Assembly (NCBI GenBank): GCA_905480485.1
Contig: CAJQQM010000093.1
Coordinates: 1 to 43,173, forward strand
DNA from: an uncultured Aureispira sp.
GTDB lineage: Bacteria; Bacteroidota; Bacteroidia; Chitinophagales; Saprospiraceae
Direction of reading: 5' to 3'
DNA length: 43,173 nt
How positions within the stretch are numbered: the first letter of the stretch is position 1; each line of letters starts with the position of its first letter. The position numbers were made by a program, and so were the translations under genes. Shown here piece after piece: positions 8,868-16,185 of this stretch. The notes under the pieces are model-generated. The model saw only the letters and a list, made by a program, of their open reading frames with translations. It ran no database searches and was not told where the DNA came from.

Positions 8868-10361
8868 ATGGCAAAACAATATGCAACACCTGGTGTGTAT
8901 ATCGAGGAGAAAAGTGCCTTCTCCAATTCAGTAGTTTCTGTAGCTACAGCTGTACCTGCATTCATTGGTTACACTGAAAAAGCAGCTGCTGGAAAGAAAG
9001 ATTTAACCAACGTTCCAATGCGCTTGACTTCATTGGTAGAGTACTTAAGCTTCTTTGGAGGTGCACCTACTACTACGTTCACAATCGAAGCTGACGGGGA
9101 CAATTACAGCCTTACTCCGGATGATGGAACGAACTATATGTTGTTCCGCAGTATGCAATTATTCTTCGCTAACGGTGGAGGATCATGCTACATCGTATCT
9201 GTAGGAGATTACTCTAACGGTGTTAAAAGTGCTGATTTAGTTGGTGCTGAAACTGGTGGAGGTATTACGGCACTTATGAAAGAACAAGAACCTACTTTAG
9301 TAGTGGTTCCTGATGCAGTACTTCTAGAAGAAGGCGACTGTGGTTCTGTTCAGCAAGCGATGATCAAGCACTGTGGTGCAGATACTCGTAGCCGTTTCGC
9401 TATTCTTGATGTTTGGAATGGTCACCAAGCAAGAACTTTATTAGACGACGATGTAGTTACTGCTGCTCGTACGGCTTACGGAGGAAACTTCTTGGATTTT
9501 GGTGCAGCATACTACCCTTGGTTAAATGCAACTGTAGTAAGCGCAGACGATTTAAGCTATGTGAACATCAGCAACGCTGACGGTTTGATGGATATTCTTA
9601 ACAACGAAGTAGACGAAAACGTTGCTGCAGGATATGTCAAAGCAGAAAAAGGAGATTTAATCAAAGAGGAAATTGCTAAAGTTGCTGACGAAGATGCTAA
9701 TAAAGCATCTGTAAGTAACTTATTGAAAGCAGTTAGCCCAATTTACAATGATGTAATCGGACAAATGAGAGGAGCGCTTAATGTATTGCCTCCTTCTGGT
9801 GCTATTGCTGGTATTTACGCTCTTGTAGATAGTTCAGTAGGTGTTTTCAAGGCTCCTGCTAACGTATCAGTTTCAGCTATTACTGGTCCTACTGTAAATA
9901 TCACAGCTGAGGAGCAAGAAAACTTAAACTTACCTTTAAGCGGTAAAGCAGTGAATGCTATCCGTCCTTTCGTAGGAAAAGGTACATTGGTATGGGGTGC
10001 ACGTACGTTAGATGGTAACAGTGGAGACTGGAGATACATCAACGTTCGTCGTACGATGATTATGTTAGAGCAATCTATCAAGTTTGCATGTGAGCCTTAC
10101 GTATTCCGTCCAAACGATACGAATACTTGGTTAGGTGTTAGAACGATGATTTCTAACTTCTTGCGTAATCAATGGCAGGCAGGTGCATTAGTAGGTGGTT
10201 CTGAAGCTGAAGCTTACTCTGTAGATTGTGGATTAGGAACTACAATGACACCTCAGGATATCTTAGACGGATACATGAAAGTAACGGTTAAAGTTGCTAT
10301 CTCTCGTCCTGCTGAGTTTATCGTAATCACCTTCCAGCAAAAAATGCCAGGTGGTGAGTAG
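8868..10361 (+). CDS. Contractile sheath protein (Afp2-4/Pvc2-4-like)
   Basis: 497 residues. The N-terminus has the sheath-family signature TPGVYIEEKSAFSNSVVSVA followed by TAVPAFIGYTEKA. The C-terminal third has INVRRTMIMLEQSIKFACEPYVFRPN-type sequence and ends in VAISRPAEFIVITFQQ, as in phage-tail-sheath proteins. The protein polymerises around the inner tube and contracts to drive the tube and spike through a target membrane. Only one sheath gene is present, whereas PVC and Afp have three. Length is near typical for single-sheath systems. Its codons (frequent GCT/GGT/CGT, TTA for Leu) look more uniform than in neighbouring genes, fitting very high expression. Tube 1 follows after an 88-base spacer containing a hairpin. 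Confidence 0.95.
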   Translation: MAKQYATPGVYIEEKSAFSNSVVSVATAVPAFIGYTEKAAAGKKDLTNVPMRLTSLVEYLSFFGGAPTTTFTIEADGDNYSLTPDDGTNYMLFRSMQLFFANGGGSCYIVSVGDYSNGVKSADLVGAETGGGITALMKEQEPTLVVVPDAVLLEEGDCGSVQQAMIKHCGADTRSRFAILDVWNGHQARTLLDDDVVTAARTAYGGNFLDFGAAYYPWLNATVVSADDLSYVNISNADGLMDILNNEVDENVAAGYVKAEKGDLIKEEIAKVADEDANKASVSNLLKAVSPIYNDVIGQMRGALNVLPPSGAIAGIYALVDSSVGVFKAPANVSVSAITGPTVNITAEEQENLNLPLSGKAVNAIRPFVGKGTLVWGARTLDGNSGDWRYINVRRTMIMLEQSIKFACEPYVFRPNDTNTWLGVRTMISNFLRNQWQAGALVGGSEAEAYSVDCGLGTTMTPQDILDGYMKVTVKVAISRPAEFIVITFQQKMPGGE

Positions 10362-10387
10362 ATTCTAATTTAATTAGAGACAAATTT

Positions 10388-10406
10388 GCTAAGCCTTTTG
10401 CTTAGC
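10388..10406 (+). other. Hairpin in the sheath-tube spacer
   Basis: GCTAAGC (10388-10394), loop CTTTT, GCTTAGC (10400-10406): a perfect 7-bp stem with a 5-base loop, 27 bases after the sheath stop. No T-run follows, so it is not a typical terminator. A role in mRNA processing or protection between the sheath and tube coding parts is a guess. Confidence 0.45.
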
Positions 10407-10449
10407 CCTTGAAAAATTATTAAAAAAACAATTTTAAAAGATAAATATT

Positions 10450-10929
10450 ATGTCTGATTACACTGATAACGCAACCAACCCATTTGAGTGGCCGTTAGCA
10501 AAATTCCAATTCCGTGTTACCATCGATGGTCTGCCTGAATTAGGTTTCCAAACTGTTGAGGGACTTGAGTCTGAGGTATCTATTATCGAATACCGTCCTG
10601 GTAACTCTTCTTTCTTGTTCAAGTCTAAAAGACCTGGCCTAGTTACTTATAGCAACATTACCTTCAAAAAAGGTGAGTTTGCTGATGACCCGCACCTAAA
10701 AGATTGGTGGCACTTATATGCATGGGAAGTAGCTGGCAACCGTAACGAACGTAAAGAAATCTTAATCGAACTTTACGACGAAGCGGATGAAGTAAAATTA
10801 GCTTGGACTTGTAAAGGTGCTTTTCCTGTTAAATTTACGCCTACTAGTCTTGATGCTGAAGCTGATTCTGAAGCTGCAGTAGAAGAACTTGAAGTAGCTG
10901 TAGAATCTTGGTCATTGGAGAAATCATAA
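10450..10929 (+). CDS. Inner tube protein 1 (gp19/Hcp-like, Afp1/Pvc1)
   Basis: 159 residues of the T4 gp19-like tail tube family: WPLAKFQFRVTIDGLPELGF, VEGLESEVSIIEYRPG, then KRPGLVTYSNITFKKGEF, and the C-terminal signature KFTPTSLDAEADSEAAVEEL. Hexameric rings of this protein stack into the rigid tube inside the sheath. It directly follows the sheath gene with matching codon choice and is followed by a terminator-like hairpin, so sheath and tube 1 form the abundant-protein unit. It is close in sequence to the next tube gene, sharing the DAEADSE motif. Its proximity to the sheath argues that it is the main tube subunit. Confidence 0.93.
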   Translation: MSDYTDNATNPFEWPLAKFQFRVTIDGLPELGFQTVEGLESEVSIIEYRPGNSSFLFKSKRPGLVTYSNITFKKGEFADDPHLKDWWHLYAWEVAGNRNERKEILIELYDEADEVKLAWTCKGAFPVKFTPTSLDAEADSEAAVEELEVAVESWSLEKS

Positions 10930-10965
10930 TTTCTTACTCTAGATCTTAAATAAAGCTTATCCTTA

Positions 10966-11002
10966 GACCTAGTAGAAGAATATTTCTGCTAGGTCATTTT
11001 TT
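10966..11002 (+). terminator. Terminator or attenuator after tube 1
   Basis: GACCTAG (10966-10972) pairs with CTAGGTC (10989-10995); the stem continues with a T-G pair and AGAA/TTCT around a short loop and is followed by ATTTTTT (10996-11002). This is a good intrinsic terminator 36 bases after the tube 1 stop. It would reduce read-through from the sheath and tube genes into the tube 2 and baseplate genes. Confidence 0.8.
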
Positions 11003-11083
11003 AATTTGTATTTTCTAAATTATTTTATTAATTTAGTGTCGTATCTCTGTGTAGCAGAATCATCAGAGTACGATTTTGTTAGT

Positions 11084-11091
11084 TATTTTTG
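11084..11091 (+). promoter_or_regulatory. Candidate -7 element upstream of tube 2
   Basis: TATTTTTG matches the Bacteroidota -7 consensus TAnnTTTG exactly, 46 bases before the ATG at 11138 and downstream of the tube 1 terminator. No convincing -33 TTTG is seen at the usual spacing. A/T-rich DNA makes chance matches common, so it is only moderately supported. Confidence 0.35.
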
Positions 11092-11137
11092 AGGAACAAA
11101 CTAATGCAAATTATTCTCGTCGATTAAATCTAAAGTT

Positions 11138-11638
11138 ATGAGTGATTATAGCAAATGGCCTATCCCCAAGTTTTCTTTTTGGGTAGACATTGGTGGCTTT
11201 GATGGCCGTATTGCATTCCAAGGGATGGATGGCTTAGGGGCAAGTGTAGCTAAAATGGAATTCAGAGATGGGAATTCTCCCAAGTTTTACAAGCAGAGTC
11301 GCCCCACTTTAACTTCTTTTGATCCTTGTACCCTAAAAAAAGGGATGTTTTCAGGAGACATAAGTTTGTATAACTGGTTTTCTAATGTATCCTCAGGGGC
11401 ATTATTTTCAGATATGCGCACGGTTACGATCACGTTGTGTGAAATGTCAGATGGTGGCAAACAAATAGATTTGTTTTCCTGGACCCTTGAGAAAGCTTAT
11501 GTTACTAAGTTCACTCCTTCTAATATGGATGCGGAGGCAGATAGTGAACCTGCTATAGAGGAAGTAGAATTGTCTTATCAATCCTTTTCTATTGGTGCAG
11601 GTGGTCTTCTCGATGCAATCATCGATGCCGTTTTTTAA
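11138..11638 (+). CDS. Tube protein 2 (gp19-like)
   Basis: 166 residues, a second gp19-family tube protein: WPIPKFSFWVDIGGFDGRIAF at the N-terminus, and KFTPSNMDAEADSEPAIEEVE near the C-terminus parallel to tube 1. In Afp/PVC particles secondary tube proteins (Afp5/Pvc5 class) make the first rings that join the tube to the spike and baseplate. That role is inferred here from gene order (it starts the baseplate block, after a terminator). It has a longer hydrophobic C-terminal end (GAGGLLDAIIDAVF) than tube 1. Tube 3 follows after 28 bases. Confidence 0.9.
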   Translation: MSDYSKWPIPKFSFWVDIGGFDGRIAFQGMDGLGASVAKMEFRDGNSPKFYKQSRPTLTSFDPCTLKKGMFSGDISLYNWFSNVSSGALFSDMRTVTITLCEMSDGGKQIDLFSWTLEKAYVTKFTPSNMDAEADSEPAIEEVELSYQSFSIGAGGLLDAIIDAVF

Positions 11639-11666
11639 TTTGATATTCAATTGTAATTAAATATTT

Positions 11667-12275
11667 ATGGATTTATTAGATAGTATAGTAGGTTTTCTGA
11701 ATGAACCGGTACCGAGTTATTTTTTCGAAGTCATGATTTTGGATGAGTTTGACATGTCAGACCCTTTTGCAATGACAACTGCGATGGCTTCATTAGCCAT
11801 TCAGGTACTCGACCCCGTTTCAGCTGCTTTTTCTGAGGTGAGTGGTTTGGAAATCACCTTAGGAAGCGAAGAATATATAGAGGCAGGTTGGTCAACACCA
11901 CGCCCGATGTTTACGGCAATGTCTACATCCGAATTAACCCTTAAGCGCTATTTGCGTCCTCGACATATTGGGGTGATGGGTTTTTCCTTAGACCCTATAA
12001 GTGGATGGTGTCAGGAAACGGTTATTGCTGCCAAACATTGGGAGACTAAAATTACCACAAAAAATATTCTGATTTTCATCTATCATCCTATGATTCAAAA
12101 TCCTTTGCCCGTGGGGCCTTCTGCATTCCCTATTGCTGGGTTTTTGGTGCAGGAAGCATACCCAACAAAATGGGCTATATCCGACCTTAATTCCACAGAA
12201 GAAGGAGCGCCTATTACCGAAACAATAGGGTTTAAGTATACAGAATTACAACGTTTGGCTATTCCACCTGCATAA
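11667..12275 (+). CDS. Tube-initiator protein 3 (gp19-like)
   Basis: 202 residues of the phage-tail/gp19 superfamily, more divergent than tubes 1 and 2. Recognisable parts are YFFEVMILDEF, FSEVSGLEITLGSEEYIEAG, STSELTLKRYLRPRH, and the C-terminal pattern FLVQEAYPTKWAISDLNSTEE followed by ITETIGFKYTELQRL, a variant of the DAEADS...E signature. Proteins like this sit at the tube-baseplate junction and contact the spike. It lies 28 bases after tube 2 and 17 bases before the small DUF5908 gene, so it is in the baseplate operon. Family membership is firm; the exact ring position is inferred. Confidence 0.88.
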   Translation: MDLLDSIVGFLNEPVPSYFFEVMILDEFDMSDPFAMTTAMASLAIQVLDPVSAAFSEVSGLEITLGSEEYIEAGWSTPRPMFTAMSTSELTLKRYLRPRHIGVMGFSLDPISGWCQETVIAAKHWETKITTKNILIFIYHPMIQNPLPVGPSAFPIAGFLVQEAYPTKWAISDLNSTEEGAPITETIGFKYTELQRLAIPPA

Positions 12276-12292
12276 TCTAAAATCTTATCACC

Positions 12293-12481
12293 ATGGGTAT
12301 TTCAATCAAACAATTAATCCTAAATACAAAAATTAAGAAGAAAGGAGGTTCAGACAGTGGGAATTCTAAACCCGCAGAAGCTTCTGATTCAAGTTTGCTC
12401 TCTAAAAGAGAAAAAGAAGAAATTATTGAAGAATGCATGCAGCGCGTCGCAGCGTACATAGAATACGAATTAAAACCTTAG
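12293..12481 (+). CDS. DUF5908 small protein (Afp6/Pvc6-like)
   Basis: 62 residues. The N-terminal beta strand (MGISIKQLILNTKI) and the C-terminal helix with EIIEECMQRVAAYIEYE match the small DUF5908-type proteins that sit between tube and spike genes in Afp/PVC-like clusters. The middle is Ser/Lys-rich and probably flexible. No structural role is established to my knowledge; an assembly factor is often assumed. Position, size and sequence pattern agree, which makes this more than a spurious small frame. Confidence 0.72.
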   Translation: MGISIKQLILNTKIKKKGGSDSGNSKPAEASDSSLLSKREKEEIIEECMQRVAAYIEYELKP

Positions 12482-12528
12482 TGCTTGGAAATAGCACGTT
12501 CTAATTACCAGAAAAATAGTACAAATAC

Positions 12529-14403
12529 ATGGCTGATTCTCCAACCAAAAACTATAAAAGTGGAAATGTAACTACTGAAATATCAGTAGACGGGGCCAAA
12601 TTGCCCGAGAAGATGATGGTACTTGAATTGGAAGTTGTAAAAGAAGTAAATAAAATACCCTATTCGCGGATTGTAATCTACGATGGGGATTTGGCAGAGC
12701 AAACATTTCCTCAAAGTGAAGAAAAGATGTTTGAGCCGGGAGGCGAGGTAGAAATTAAAATAGCCCATGACCCTACCGCTACACTTACAACTATTTACAA
12801 AGGTCTAATAATCGAACATGGGATAAAACTATCTAAGTTTTCTGGTCCTTGTTTGGTGATTACCTGCAGAGATGAAGCTCTTGCTTTGACGGTAGGCCGT
12901 AAAAATGTTATTTTTTACGAACAAAAAGATTCTGATATTATATCCCAAATTATCAAAGATTCTGGGATTAAAGGTAAAGCCGATGTTGAAGCCACCAAAA
13001 CGGAGCACAAAAAGCTTATACAATATTATTCCACTGACTGGGATTTTATTCAATCAAGGGCGGATGCAAATGGTCTTATAACCATTATTAATGATGGAGA
13101 TTTAAGTATCAAGCCACCTGAAGTATCTGAAAAAACAGATATTGTCGTGACCTACGGTCAAGACATGATAGAAATGGACCTAAAAATGGATGCTTCATAT
13201 CAATACGAAGACGTTCAGGCCAACTTTTGGGACCCTACAGCTCAAGCTATAGAAAACACAGCCGGAAAAGCACCAACTGCTAATAAGCAAGGGGATATTG
13301 ACAGTAAAAAACTTTCTAGTGTGTTGAAGCATAAAGAATTGGTTCAGACGACGGCGCCTGTTACAAAAGACGCCATACAATCTTGGGCTGATTCGGTCTA
13401 TCAAAGAGGGCATTTGTCGCGTATTAGAGGCAAAATTAAATGTGTAGGTTCGGAGAAATTAGAAGTGGGTAAAACGGTGGAAATTGCAGCTGTTGGTGGG
13501 CGTTTCAATGGGGATGCTTATATCAATAAAATTAGACACAGCCTTAAGAATGCACAATGGTTTACTGAAGTTGGAATTGGCTTGGCACAAAAAAGCCATC
13601 TAGAGACTTACCCTAGTGCTACGCCTTTGGGTGCAGGAGGAGGACTTCCTGCAATTTCTGGCTTGCAGCATGGTGTAGTGATACAAATTCACGAAGATCC
13701 TGACGGGGAATACAGAGTTTTGGTAAATATACCGATAATAGACAACCTTGAGGGCGATGGTGTTTGGGCAAGAATGGCGCATATTTATGCGACCGAAGAT
13801 TGTGGATTTGTCTTTTATCCAGAAGTAGGCGATGAAGTAGTTTTGGGCTTTTTTGACAACGACCCAAGCTATCCAATTATTTTGGGATCTATGTATAGTT
13901 CTAAACGAAAAATTACAACTGAAGAAGCACACGATCCTGCTGACCCAAATGTATTTAAAGCTATTTCTTTCAATAAGGGAAAGTTTAGAATGGAATTTTC
14001 AGATGAGGCGGGAAAGAATATCTGGAAGTTATTTACCGAGGATGAAATGATGATAGAAATTAATGACGATGCGGACAGTATCACTATTGATGACCCTATC
14101 AACAAAAATAATATTTTGATGGATTCGGCTGGAATTACCATGACGGTAGACAAAGATTTGACCTTAGATGTGACAGGAGATATCAAGATTACTGCCGGAA
14201 AAGGTATTGCGATGGAAGCGACCAATGATATAGAAGGTAAGGGGATGAATGTTAAATTTGAGGGGGATGTCAATTTTGAGGCCAAAGGAGGCGCTGCTTT
14301 TAATGCAGAAGGGGCGCAGTTCGAAATCAAAGGTTCTGGTATGGGTACCGTTGACGGCGGTGGAATGCTTACCGTCAAAGGGGGTATGGTAATGATTAAC
14401 TAA
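12529..14403 (+). CDS. VgrG-like spike protein (Afp8/Pvc8)
   Basis: 624 residues. Residues 1-370 match the gp27-like hub (FYEQKDSDIISQIIKDSGI, YYSTDWDFIQSRADANGLI). About 377-455 is a gp5-type OB fold (HGVVIQIHEDPDGEYRVLVN; FVFYPEVGDEVVLGFFD; YPIILGSMYSS). From ~530 to the end are short beta-helix-like repeats (MTVDKDLTLDVTGDIKITAG) that form the spike needle. The trimer caps the inner tube and carries the PAAR tip encoded by the next gene. There is no C-terminal effector extension, so it is a structural spike rather than an evolved VgrG. Confidence 0.93.
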   Translation: MADSPTKNYKSGNVTTEISVDGAKLPEKMMVLELEVVKEVNKIPYSRIVIYDGDLAEQTFPQSEEKMFEPGGEVEIKIAHDPTATLTTIYKGLIIEHGIKLSKFSGPCLVITCRDEALALTVGRKNVIFYEQKDSDIISQIIKDSGIKGKADVEATKTEHKKLIQYYSTDWDFIQSRADANGLITIINDGDLSIKPPEVSEKTDIVVTYGQDMIEMDLKMDASYQYEDVQANFWDPTAQAIENTAGKAPTANKQGDIDSKKLSSVLKHKELVQTTAPVTKDAIQSWADSVYQRGHLSRIRGKIKCVGSEKLEVGKTVEIAAVGGRFNGDAYINKIRHSLKNAQWFTEVGIGLAQKSHLETYPSATPLGAGGGLPAISGLQHGVVIQIHEDPDGEYRVLVNIPIIDNLEGDGVWARMAHIYATEDCGFVFYPEVGDEVVLGFFDNDPSYPIILGSMYSSKRKITTEEAHDPADPNVFKAISFNKGKFRMEFSDEAGKNIWKLFTEDEMMIEINDDADSITIDDPINKNNILMDSAGITMTVDKDLTLDVTGDIKITAGKGIAMEATNDIEGKGMNVKFEGDVNFEAKGGAAFNAEGAQFEIKGSGMGTVDGGGMLTVKGGMVMIN

Positions 14404-14433
14404 TAACAATTGATAAATAAAAAATAACATAAG

Positions 14434-14733
14434 ATGGCTCCACCAGCAGCAAGGTTAACAGATGCACATGTTTGTCCGATGGTCACACCGGGTGTGCCAC
14501 CAATACCACATGTAGGCAGTATTATAGCTGGGCCAGGTTGCCCAACCGTAATGATTGGGAAAATGCCTGCCGCTTTAGTAGGTGATATGTGTATATGTGT
14601 CGGCCCACCGGATACAATTGCAATGGGTTCGACTACAGTGCTTATTGGTTCAATGCCCGCAGCACAGTTAGGGTCGTCCACAGCACACGGTGGGTCTATC
14701 ATTCTCGGTGAAATGACCGTAATGATAGGTTAA
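14434..14733 (+). CDS. PAAR-domain spike tip (Afp10/Pvc10)
   Basis: 99 residues that are entirely a PAAR domain: PPAARLTDAHVCPMVTPGVP at the N-terminus, repeated V(M/L)IGKMPAALVGD / VLIGSMPAAQLGS beta-hairpins, and conserved His/Cys residues (DAHVCP, CICVGPP, STAHGG) able to bind the tip metal ion. It sharpens the VgrG-like spike and can carry effectors, but this one has no extra domain. It starts 30 bases after the spike gene and is followed 33 bases later by the CIS_tube/LysM gene. Confidence 0.93.
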   Translation: MAPPAARLTDAHVCPMVTPGVPPIPHVGSIIAGPGCPTVMIGKMPAALVGDMCICVGPPDTIAMGSTTVLIGSMPAAQLGSSTAHGGSIILGEMTVMIG

Positions 14734-14766
14734 GTTTTATAATTATTAAACTAAAAAAGCAAAAAT

Positions 14767-15684
14767 ATGGGTTTACTACCAGGGGGAGATAGTGGCGTTT
14801 CAAGGCTAACAATTAACGCTCATAAACTTCCCGATTGTTCGGATAAGCCTAATGACAAAACAGGAGTATTTATTGTTCAGGTCAATCCTAAACAAGTCCA
14901 GTATTCGTTTGGGGTCAATTCGCCCGAAGATTCTGCTAGTGGTAACTCGGCACAGCCGACAGGCTTTACAGGTTATAACAAAATAACCATGACCTTCGAC
15001 TTTAAAGCAGATGCTACGGGAATAGTACCTGTTGATAGTACTATCGATGAAGCTGAATTCGAAAACGGCGGTAAGCCTTCTATAAGGGGGCACCTCAATA
15101 AATTACAAAACGTAGTGTATGGTTACGAACCCGAAATTCACGGGCCTCCTTTCCTTAGTTTTGTATGGGGGAATATTTTCCCAGATACTTCCAATGCCAA
15201 AAACGAAACAGGGGCAGTTTTTAAAGGTAAACTCAGTGATTGTAGTGTTACGATTACTTTGTTTAGTACTTCAGGAGAGCCAATTAAGGCAGACATTAAA
15301 TTAAAAATCGATTCAGAGGTTCCTGCCGACGCTCGTCCGATGGGTAATTCGCCGGATATAACGCATCACGTTGATGTAGGCTATGGCGACAAGATGACTA
15401 TGCATTGCAATGAAATTTATGGCCGCTATGATAGCAAAATATGTGCTGCTGTTGCCGAATACAATAATTTGATTGATTGGGATTTGAAGGAGGGGACGCA
15501 TATGATTTTTCCTTCTATTCATATTCTCAACGAACGTTTCCTAGATAATTATGAAGATGTAGAAATAAAATCAGTGCATGAGGAAAATGAATACGAGCAA
15601 ATGTTGGATTTGATTGGTGATAAAAAAACCAAGCAGTACTACAAAATATTTAACAACAAAGACGGTTCATTTCCGCAGGCTTAA
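14767..15684 (+). CDS. CIS_tube/LysM adaptor protein (Afp7/Pvc7, gp53-like)
   Basis: 305 residues. The N-terminal domain (to ~residue 190) has the injection-system tube-adaptor pattern: VFIVQVNPKQVQYSFGVN, NKITMTFDFKADATG, LSFVWGNIFP and CSVTITLFSTSGEPIKADIK. The C-terminal part is a LysM-like module (HVDVGYGDKMTMHCNEIYG ... IDWDLKEGTHMIFPSI), as in Pvc7 and T4 gp53. In known particles it clamps the spike hub to the baseplate. In Afp/PVC this gene precedes the spike gene; here it follows the PAAR gene, a rearranged order. The start ATG is 33 bases after the PAAR stop. Confidence 0.85.
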   Translation: MGLLPGGDSGVSRLTINAHKLPDCSDKPNDKTGVFIVQVNPKQVQYSFGVNSPEDSASGNSAQPTGFTGYNKITMTFDFKADATGIVPVDSTIDEAEFENGGKPSIRGHLNKLQNVVYGYEPEIHGPPFLSFVWGNIFPDTSNAKNETGAVFKGKLSDCSVTITLFSTSGEPIKADIKLKIDSEVPADARPMGNSPDITHHVDVGYGDKMTMHCNEIYGRYDSKICAAVAEYNNLIDWDLKEGTHMIFPSIHILNERFLDNYEDVEIKSVHEENEYEQMLDLIGDKKTKQYYKIFNNKDGSFPQA

Positions 15685-15716
15685 GTCGATCGTATACGAT
15701 TTGAAAAACAATAAAA

Positions 15717-16127
15717 ATGAAAGAAAATAAATCTTTTTTAGGTTCAGGCTGGAGCTTTCCTCCACGGTTCATGGAAAGTACCGATGGTTTGGAGTTGTCG
15801 CACAATGAACAAGATATTGCCGAATCTATCTTTATTTTGCTGTCTACAACACCGGGCGAACGGGTGATGAATCCAAAGTATGGATGTGATTTGCAAAGTA
15901 TGGTTTTTAGTACGATGTCTAATTCTAACAAAACAAGAATAGAAGATATGATCAATACGGCTATTCTTTATTTCGAACCTAGAATTCGTGTAGTAGCAAT
16001 AAAAATAGAATCTCCCGACCAACTCAATGGTAAGCTAGAAATAAATATAACCTACGATATCAAAGGAACCAATTCACGAAAAAACATGGTCTATCCGTTC
16101 TATTTATCAGAAGGTACCGACATTTAA
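15717..16127 (+). CDS. gp25-like baseplate protein (Afp9/Pvc9)
   Basis: 136 residues of the GPW/gp25 family with the hallmarks GWSFPPRF, HNEQDIAESIFILLSTTPGE, RVMNPKYGCDLQSMVF and YFEPRIRV. gp25 proteins nucleate the sheath and link it to the baseplate wedges through the conserved core, as TssE does in type VI secretion. Length is typical for the family. It lies between the LysM adaptor (32 bases) and the large baseplate J protein (58 bases), the expected core baseplate neighbourhood. Confidence 0.94.
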   Translation: MKENKSFLGSGWSFPPRFMESTDGLELSHNEQDIAESIFILLSTTPGERVMNPKYGCDLQSMVFSTMSNSNKTRIEDMINTAILYFEPRIRVVAIKIESPDQLNGKLEINITYDIKGTNSRKNMVYPFYLSEGTDI

Positions 16128-16185
16128 TTATCAATAATTCTGATGCCCCGGGGCAAAGAATCCTACAGATTGAAACAAATCAGCT

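Noticed and set aside
13869-14378. A 169-codon open frame on the minus strand inside the spike gene
   Set aside because: It lies wholly within a clear VgrG-like gene, is low-complexity (Ser/Ile/Pro), and has no recognisable motif or upstream signal.
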